Positions 57,386 to 64,000 of a stretch of DNA of 64,000 nt are shown piece after piece. The stretch spans positions 62,001-126,000 of the forward strand of contig JAQGHU010000069.1 in the NCBI GenBank assembly GCA_028291515.1, in the 5' to 3' direction. The DNA is from Schlesneria sp. Lineage in GTDB: Bacteria; Planctomycetota; Planctomycetia; Planctomycetales; Planctomycetaceae. Positions within the stretch are counted from its first letter, which is position 1. Each line of letters begins with the position of its first letter. Both the position numbers and the translations under genes were made by a program. The notes below the pieces were generated by a model. The model was not told where the DNA came from. It made no database searches and saw only the letters and a program-made list of their open reading frames with translations.

Positions 57386-58480
57386 TCAGCGGGCATCACA
57401 AATTCGGCGCAAGCACCATTCCAGGGGTCCGTGCCGGAAGAAGTATTTCCAGGCACACGACAATGCGATCGCGATCAGAAAGAATCCGACGCCGCACGCA
57501 ACGGCGATTGACAGCGGCTGCGACGAGACCAGATCCAATGCCTCTATCGCTCCCAGCCCAAAGACGATATGAACGACATACCAAGTCAGTGCCATCTGGC
57601 CAGTCGCGCAAAGCGGCCAGCAAATCCAAGCGGGAACAGAACTGGCAAGCGTGATGCTCAGAATAATGACCGCCACCTCTGCTCCACCGCTGGCGGCGAC
57701 AAACAGCGGCAACGCGGGCATCGATTCGGTACCGAAGAGCGCCTTGATGCTGGCCGCGTCCAATCCCATTGCAGTTGGCGGTAGACAGGACGTACATAAC
57801 CAAGAGAGCATTTCGGCACTCGCTGCCGTCGCCCAGGCCGCCCGCAACACACGGCGATTAGTTTTGGGTTCAAGAAGATTCAGGCGGCCCAGCCACATGC
57901 CGAACAGCAGAAATCCGGTCCACGGAAAAACGCTGCGAAATCCGTCATAGAACAGGTTTCGAAAAACGCCTGCTGGTGTCCACAGGCCGTGATAAGTCAT
58001 CGTGCCCCAGTCCCAGTGACTCTCAAAGTTCACTGAGAGGAACAGCAAGACAAACACAACTTCGAAGGCCATTGCGCACAGCAACAGTTGCCGACTCGAC
58101 GCTGCGATCAGCATCGATGCCAGCATCAACGCCACACCATAGACGCGCAGGATGTCGCCCGGCCAGATGTACAGGTTCAGGAAACCGATCCCCAGCAGCA
58201 ACATCCCCCGGCGAATCAGAGTTCGTCGAACTGCAGCGATTGCTGGTGGATCGCCCCTCGAAACCGCACGGCGCGACATCAGGGTCACACCGATTCCGGC
58301 CAGGATCACAAATGTCGCTGTCGCTCGGCCATCGAGCAGCCCGAGCAGACAATTGAACCACGGCGAACTGTCGCGCCCGGTTCCCATCACCAGCGAAAAG
58401 TGGACGACCACCATCCCCAGAATGGCGAAGGCGCGAGCGATATCGAAGCCCAGAACTCGATCGCTGTCGCCCTTGTTCAT
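57386..58480 (-). CDS. DUF418 / heparan-alpha-glucosaminide N-acetyltransferase-like membrane protein
   Basis: RVLGFDIARAFAILGMVVVHFSLVM..., LLGLLDGRATATFVILAGIGVTLMSRRA, multiple TM segments. Confidence 0.82.
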   Translation of the reverse strand: MNKGDSDRVLGFDIARAFAILGMVVVHFSLVMGTGRDSSPWFNCLLGLLDGRATATFVILAGIGVTLMSRRAVSRGDPPAIAAVRRTLIRRGMLLLGIGFLNLYIWPGDILRVYGVALMLASMLIAASSRQLLLCAMAFEVVFVLLFLSVNFESHWDWGTMTYHGLWTPAGVFRNLFYDGFRSVFPWTGFLLFGMWLGRLNLLEPKTNRRVLRAAWATAASAEMLSWLCTSCLPPTAMGLDAASIKALFGTESMPALPLFVAASGGAEVAVIILSITLASSVPAWICWPLCATGQMALTWYVVHIVFGLGAIEALDLVSSQPLSIAVACGVGFFLIAIALSCAWKYFFRHGPLEWCLRRICDAR

Positions 58481-58493
58481 AGTTGTCGCTCGA

Positions 58494-58967
58494 TTAGCAT
58501 TCCGGGCTTTGTTTCATCATCTGCGCGAGTCGCTCTTTAACCTGCTCCATCGTGACATCTTCAACGTGTGTCGCCAGCGACCAGACATGCCCGAACGGAT
58601 CCACCAGCGTTCCACTGCGATCTCCGTAGAACTGGTCCTGCACTTCTCGCTGAACTTTAGCTCCCGCGGCCACGGCCTGCTTGAAACGAGCATCGACATC
58701 TTCGACGTAGATCATCAGGCTGACCGGAGTTCCCTTTAGCGTCTGCGGGCTGATGGCGTCCATTTCTGGAAACTCATCGGCCAGCATCACAGGCGAATCG
58801 CCAATCTTCACTTCGGCATGCATGATTTTCCCGTTGGGACCATCCAGACGCATCAGTTCCACGGCCCCGAACGCCTGCTGGTAGAACTCCACTGCACGAG
58901 CTGCGTCAGAGACGATCAGATAAGGTGTAACGGAGTGATATCCAGCGGGAATCGGTTTAACGCTCAT
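58494..58967 (-). CDS. VOC (glyoxalase/PhnB-like) family protein
   Basis: MSVKPIPAGYHSVTPYLIVSDAARAVEFYQQAFGAVELMRLDGPNGKIMHAEVKIGDSPVMLADEFPE...GTLVDPFGHVWSLATHVEDVT. Confidence 0.93.
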   Translation of the reverse strand: MSVKPIPAGYHSVTPYLIVSDAARAVEFYQQAFGAVELMRLDGPNGKIMHAEVKIGDSPVMLADEFPEMDAISPQTLKGTPVSLMIYVEDVDARFKQAVAAGAKVQREVQDQFYGDRSGTLVDPFGHVWSLATHVEDVTMEQVKERLAQMMKQSPEC

Positions 58968-59281
58968 GACAATCCTTTTTAGTATACGAGAGAGTAAGCA
59001 TCGTTCGCTGGAGATGAGAGACACCAGCGCGGGCGACGATAATCGGAGCGGTGCTTGGTGGGAAGAGTCAAGTTCAGCAAAATGACATGACGGTCGCCAG
59101 TTCGACCATTCAGATCATTGATCACCCCGGTCTTGGCAATGCATTGTTAGTATTCCATCACTAAGATTAATGGAAAATGCTCTGATCGGCTGATCAATGT
59201 TTGCATGGCACCCCGCTCGGCAGGTTAGAAGATTTCGAGCAGCCGCGCTTTCCCGCGAACCAATAGCTTACTGAACGTTCG

Positions 59282-60385
59282 CTATTTGCCGGACTTGGGG
59301 GCGTCTCCTTTATTGCCAGTCCATGTGCGTCCCAGTACGGCTCGTTGCCCGATGGTTTCCCAGATTCTGTCTTGCAACTCGATTTCGGTCTTGGTTTTGG
59401 CGTCGAGTCGAAGTCCGCTGAGAGTCTTGCACTCCTTGAGCAGATGAAGATATTCGAGCCTGATTTGCGACGCCTTGATGTTTTCCAGCGGCAATGTCGC
59501 CAAGACTTTGAAGCACGCTCCGTTTACTTCCGTATTCGTCACATCCAGTTGCTTCAGTTTGTGACAATTCTTCAACCCCATCGCCAAGTCGTCGTTGAAC
59601 CACTTTTCGGTACAAGTAAAGGAGTTCAAATCCGTCAACGCCGCAAAACCTTCTGGAGTAAACTTGCCGGAGATTAAAGTTAGACTTTGCAGAGTCGTCA
59701 GTGTGCCGATTTCTCGCAAGGCGACATCGGTTAGCCCTTCACCACCAATTACCAATGCTTCCAGTTTTGCACACGCTTTCAAATTGGTTAGACCTTGACC
59801 ATCCCAAGGTGATTTCAGCAGCCGCAATGTCAACTCTTCGAGCTCGGTGAGCTGGTGGAACTGGTCAACATTCAATCGCTCCAGATTACTGGCACTGATA
59901 CTGACGGTCATTACCTTCGGGAATCGATCAAGCATTTGAATTCCACCGGCAGCGTGATCGGAGATGCGCAGTTTGGTGACTTGTCTCAATACTGGCAGCG
60001 ACTTCCAGTCGGCGGCGGTATGGTGTTTGGCGATTCCCAAATCCAGCTCGCGAAGGCTTCCGCACTGCCCCAACGGTTGCATTATCACAGGTGAGTGATC
60101 ACGGGATTCAGCATCCCGCACAGGGACAGCTAATTGTGAAAGTGACGGTAATCTTGGTAGCAGAGCAATTGCTTCAGTAGTCGCTGCCGATCGACTGAAG
60201 CTGACATACGTCACTCGTTCTTTTGAACTGCGGCTCCATTGGAGTTTTGGATCGATGGCGAGCAACTTTTGGATTACGGCGCGATCAATCGGATTCAGCT
60301 TCTCCAGTTCGGGATCGGCGGCTTTTGTTGATTGAACGCAGATCACGCACAGCACACAGGCGAGCATTATCATCAGGCGGTTCAT
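59282..60385 (-). CDS. Leucine-rich-repeat-like secreted protein
   Basis: Signal peptide; LEELTLRLLKS, LEALVIGGEGLTDVALREIGTLTTLQSLTLISGKFTPEGFAALTDL, LKQLDVTNTEVNGACFKVLATL. Confidence 0.8.
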   Translation of the reverse strand: MNRLMIMLACVLCVICVQSTKAADPELEKLNPIDRAVIQKLLAIDPKLQWSRSSKERVTYVSFSRSAATTEAIALLPRLPSLSQLAVPVRDAESRDHSPVIMQPLGQCGSLRELDLGIAKHHTAADWKSLPVLRQVTKLRISDHAAGGIQMLDRFPKVMTVSISASNLERLNVDQFHQLTELEELTLRLLKSPWDGQGLTNLKACAKLEALVIGGEGLTDVALREIGTLTTLQSLTLISGKFTPEGFAALTDLNSFTCTEKWFNDDLAMGLKNCHKLKQLDVTNTEVNGACFKVLATLPLENIKASQIRLEYLHLLKECKTLSGLRLDAKTKTEIELQDRIWETIGQRAVLGRTWTGNKGDAPKSGK

Positions 60386-60394
60386 GATGTCACC

Positions 60395-62515
60395 TCATGG
60401 GTTACCGTAGTAGGGACCGTAGGGATCGGCGGGAATGATTATCCCTTGATTGACCCGCACAGTATAGGAGATTGGCGCGGTCGCCCACCCTTGGACATCG
60501 AAACCACCCTCGCCTGCTCGCAGGCGCAGCACTTCCGAAGGTGGCACTGTCAACGGATTTGGTGACGCGATTGTCGGACCGCCTGGGGCAGTAAAATACA
60601 CAGCGCCTCCACCGGCGACTTTGCCGACAGTGCCATCAATCATCAGCGCCGTCGCTTCATCAGCCATGATTGATCGAGATGCGGAAGATCCGAATGCACC
60701 AGACTGGACCACGAGGGCCAGGCTGCGCGCCATACGATCCCGTTCGCGGAAATGTGTATCGGTGACTAATCCGTCCAGCATCGGGATGTTGAGGAACGCC
60801 GGTCGAAACGATCGCATGAGCGGCGAATTAGGATTAGAGAGCGCCTCGGGCGACGTGATTCCATCGCCATCCAGTTGAGGCGTGTAAACAACACCTCCCA
60901 GCAGGTGCATTCCCGCGCTCCCCCCGCTAATCGGAATGCTACCCACCTTGGCCTGTAAAGCCGTCTGGACACCAGTACCTGCCCAGTTTGTGTAATAGAT
61001 CGTCTGGTCGCCTCCCTGGATGAAAATCGCCGCGGCTTCGTTGATCGCCTGCACGACGGACGGCTCCCCTGCGACCCCTGGAGAATTGAGGACCAGGGCC
61101 GTGACGCAACTCCAAGAATTACTATTCGATTCGGACGAAAACAGATCGTCGGCAGCGCTGCCGGAACCGCTCAGGATTACCAGTTTGCCTCCATTTCCGT
61201 GAGTGCGCAACCAAGTGATTCCCTCGTCTGGAATACTTCCACTCCCAACCAACATGATCCCTGGCATCGGCATCCCCGGTGCCGGAGGATCATCCTTGCA
61301 TTTCGAAGCCCGAGCGGAACGGATCGTGACAGTGGCTTGCGAGGTGAGCCCGAGCGCCGTGTTTTGGATCTTGTACGTGAATGTATCGGAGAGACCATCT
61401 TGCTGCTGGTTCCAATATGTGTCATCGTCGAGTTTCTTGTACGTGAAAGCGCCGTCACTAAGAATGGTGGCGTTTCCGTGCGTTCCGTCTTTGATCAAAC
61501 TCAACGTCACATCCATATCATTCGGTCTGATGTAATCATTTCGTCGCAAACCGTATGTGGATGTAACGACGAGATCTGCCGGCGGTAGAAAATTGTAGTC
61601 GTCATCGACCGCGATCAAGGCTTGGTCGCCGACAGTGTTGATATCCTCCTGGCGGCTCTTCGTTCGGCCAAGACTGTCGGTAGCCGTTACTTTCAGGGTG
61701 AGGTAACCGGCCGCTGCTGGAGTGATCTGCAATCGGGCCGATTGTCCGCCGCTGGGATAGGTCCCTTTCAGAAACTTGTTGCCTGGCAGCGCGACCCAGT
61801 TGTTTGATCCGTCTAGAACCTGCAGGGTGACCGTCGCCCCAACTGCGGGTGTCATGTTCTCCGTTGGCAGGATTTCAAACGAGATCGTGGTGTCCTGGGT
61901 ATCCATTTCGGACTTGTTGCCCGGTCCCCCGGGAAAGATTTCGCGCAGATTGGCAATGGCGGCCACACCGACTTTCATCCGCGTGGGGGCAGTCAGAGTC
62001 AGATACGGGTCTTCGTTGGCTGTCGCCGTGCCGCCGATACCCAGCATGACGACCCCGTCAACATCCCCTTCCCCCGTGTACAGAGTATTTTTGTATTTGA
62101 TGGTGACGGTATAGCTCTTGCCCGCCTCCAGAACTCCGTCGCATTTCTGGAATGATTGGGCCAGGTTCGGCAATGCTTGACCTTGACCGTATCGGCTCAG
62201 TGCCGTCCGAGGCGTTCCTGTCGCCATATCCGTGATCGTTACGGTGACCCCATCGTCGCTGAAGGCGTACAGGGTGATCGGAGCACTGACGTCCGAAATC
62301 ACGAATGAAAAAGTGCGGTCATCGAAGTTCGTCTGACCAGCACTGCCGACGCTATGAAATCCCAGTTTCGATGGATCATCGATGAACATCTGGCATTGGC
62401 TGCGAAGTTGCTCCTCTGTCATATTGCCCAAAAACTGGAACATCTCGCCGGCGCTGGCCGCAGACCCAAAACCAGCGAACACCAGCAATAAAACTGTCGC
62501 CAAGGGAAAACGCAC
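60395..62515 (-). CDS. Cyanophycinase-like (peptidase S51) secreted protein with Ig/cadherin-like N-terminal domains
   Basis: ALQAKVGSIPISGGSAGMHLLGGVVYTPQ, DTHFRERDRMARSLALV, IMADEATALMIDGTVGKVAGGGAVYFT. Confidence 0.82.
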   Translation of the reverse strand: MRFPLATVLLLVFAGFGSAASAGEMFQFLGNMTEEQLRSQCQMFIDDPSKLGFHSVGSAGQTNFDDRTFSFVISDVSAPITLYAFSDDGVTVTITDMATGTPRTALSRYGQGQALPNLAQSFQKCDGVLEAGKSYTVTIKYKNTLYTGEGDVDGVVMLGIGGTATANEDPYLTLTAPTRMKVGVAAIANLREIFPGGPGNKSEMDTQDTTISFEILPTENMTPAVGATVTLQVLDGSNNWVALPGNKFLKGTYPSGGQSARLQITPAAAGYLTLKVTATDSLGRTKSRQEDINTVGDQALIAVDDDYNFLPPADLVVTSTYGLRRNDYIRPNDMDVTLSLIKDGTHGNATILSDGAFTYKKLDDDTYWNQQQDGLSDTFTYKIQNTALGLTSQATVTIRSARASKCKDDPPAPGMPMPGIMLVGSGSIPDEGITWLRTHGNGGKLVILSGSGSAADDLFSSESNSNSWSCVTALVLNSPGVAGEPSVVQAINEAAAIFIQGGDQTIYYTNWAGTGVQTALQAKVGSIPISGGSAGMHLLGGVVYTPQLDGDGITSPEALSNPNSPLMRSFRPAFLNIPMLDGLVTDTHFRERDRMARSLALVVQSGAFGSSASRSIMADEATALMIDGTVGKVAGGGAVYFTAPGGPTIASPNPLTVPPSEVLRLRAGEGGFDVQGWATAPISYTVRVNQGIIIPADPYGPYYGNP

Positions 62516-62578
62516 TTTGAGGTTCCTCTCTCAAATGAATCGAGTGATCGATGTTTCGCGAGTGTGATTTTCAAGCGG

Positions 62579-63415
62579 TCACTTTTTTTTAACCCCCTTC
62601 GCTGCCTGTTCCTTTTCGTAGGCTTCCTTTTGAGCAGCCAGCGATCTCGCATACTCGTGGGCACCGTTTCTCATATTGATATTGAAATCGCTGATTCTTC
62701 CCAATTCCTCGATCGCCTCGTCGTATCTCCGTTGCTTGCTGAGGCACTTAGCGAGGGCGATGCGGGTGGCGTCTTCGCCGCTCTGCTCCGAAGGCGTCTC
62801 CAAGGCCATGCGCAAGACGGCCTCCTGCTTGACGTACTGTTGCGCTTTCCCATAAATGGCGATGGCCGATTGCTGCATTCCATCGCGATTCGAGGCTCGT
62901 CCTGGCAGAGGATTAGCGAGTGCGAAGTTCACCATCTGGTAAGCATCGCAAACGCTGACCGCCAGAGGGTAATCTTGCAGCACATAGATATTGACCAGGA
63001 TCCAATGAACGACCAGCACGGCACTGCGCCGAACTTCGAGATCTTTGTGAATGAGCAGTCGGTCGACCAAGGCGAGGTCGCGGCCAAACAACAGATAAAG
63101 TTTTGGTCGGTCATTTTTGGCTGCGCTGTAATCCTGCGTGAGCGGGCCGGGGTCGATCGGTCCGGTGATTTCCTGCAGCGAGCGGGGGATCGGTCGCTTG
63201 GCTTGCTTCGCGAGATATTCGCGAATCTGCTTCCGCAGTTTTACGACCTCGGGCGTGGGCCGCGGGATTTCGCTCAAGTTCGGCTTTTCTTCCGCCTTGA
63301 CCTGCCTGGTGACCGAGACCTTCGGTTCTTCCGAAAACACTGTAGGCAAGCAGAAGATCGCCAGGAAGCTTGATGTGATGAATGATTTAAGTGTTTGTGT
63401 GTCAGGGTGGATCAT
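62579..63415 (-). CDS. Hypothetical secreted protein, TPR/helical-repeat-like
   Basis: 278 aa with signal peptide; ALETPSEQSGEDATRIALAKCLSKQRRYDEAIEELGRISDF. Confidence 0.65.
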   Translation of the reverse strand: MIHPDTQTLKSFITSSFLAIFCLPTVFSEEPKVSVTRQVKAEEKPNLSEIPRPTPEVVKLRKQIREYLAKQAKRPIPRSLQEITGPIDPGPLTQDYSAAKNDRPKLYLLFGRDLALVDRLLIHKDLEVRRSAVLVVHWILVNIYVLQDYPLAVSVCDAYQMVNFALANPLPGRASNRDGMQQSAIAIYGKAQQYVKQEAVLRMALETPSEQSGEDATRIALAKCLSKQRRYDEAIEELGRISDFNINMRNGAHEYARSLAAQKEAYEKEQAAKGVKKK

Positions 63416-63628
63416 GATGCGTCTCTGTGTGGACGATTTTGTGGTTTATACCTGATTGTCTTGTGTCGATCTGCTTTAGTCAAACGAGCCGGGTGTGACA
63501 AATCGTTGCTGATTTTCATTCGTAAGCTGTTACCCCGATGGATTTGGGAGAGTCATTCCCGCCGGTCTTGAGATAGAATCTTTCCCGCTCATCTCCCGAC
63601 GTTTCGCACTCCATTCGCAGGATGCATC

Positions 63629-64000
63629 ATGGGATTCACCGTCTATTACCGGTCGACCGAACCGCTGGAATCCGACAAGGCGGCGCAGATTCGGTTTGCC
63701 CTGCGAGCAGCGAATGAGGGCCGGACGTGGCTCAGTTGCGAACCAGCGCATTTGTTCCTCGATCAAGAGGACGGTCATCTGCTGGGAGGAAGCAAGCCTA
63801 ATTTCACGCCTCATCCCGACGATGTTGCTTCCGCCGAGGCCGAAGGGTTGCCCGATGGAACCCTCATGGATGTGCTGCGAATTCTGTGTGACATCTCTGA
63901 GGAACACGGCGTCGATTGGGAATTCAGCCACGACCACGATCCGGGCGCGATCGGCTCGATCCGACAGGGGACGCCCGATTCTCGATTGGTCGGCGAGTTA
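63629..64000 (+). CDS. Hypothetical protein (partial, runs off window end)
   Basis: MGFTVYYRSTEPLESDKAAQIRFALRAANEGRTWLSCEPAHLFLDQEDGHLLGGSKPNFTPHPDDVASAEAEGLPDGTLMDVLRILCDISEEHGVDWEFSHDHDPGAIGSIRQGTPDSRLVGEL; open to window end. Confidence 0.7.
   Translation, partial: MGFTVYYRSTEPLESDKAAQIRFALRAANEGRTWLSCEPAHLFLDQEDGHLLGGSKPNFTPHPDDVASAEAEGLPDGTLMDVLRILCDISEEHGVDWEFSHDHDPGAIGSIRQGTPDSRLVGEL

Noticed and set aside
63530-63937. 135-aa minus ORF at window end
   Set aside because: Antisense to a more plausible plus-strand ORF starting at 63629 that stays open to the window edge.

Overview
This window looks like planctomycete chromosomal DNA. It carries DUF1559, DUF1501/DUF1549-DUF1553 pairs, a sulfatase, a PVC-type haem-binding dehydrogenase, DUF1080, and a sucA-sucB-lpd-lipoate ligase cluster. 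It also has hemA with a ccsA/hemX-like gene, RND efflux genes, an rfbB homologue, UbiB, a cyanophycinase-like S51 protein and others. The most unusual region is ~35.2-39.45 kb. Five intact 108-bp repeats (36884, 37384, 37825, 38395, 38846) plus one interrupted copy (35659/36370) alternate with small ORFs that mostly start 4-25 nt after each repeat. Each repeat begins GCCGAAC and ends GTTCGGC. Each also has internal arms GGTCAACTTG / CAAGTTACC that pair except for one extra base, which is the architecture of integron attC sites. I read this as an integron gene-cassette array with no integrase gene in the window (CALIN-like). It lies between two ~104-bp, ~90% identical inverted repeats (34999-35102 and 40524-40627). 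One attC appears to be split by a ~0.7 kb insertion with a 10-bp direct repeat. The expected attC after the last cassette is missing and is replaced by sequence loosely resembling group II intron RNA, followed by 182-192 bp direct repeats. Several hairpin or MITE-like dispersed repeats lie elsewhere. No searches were run; family names are judged from the translated sequences only.
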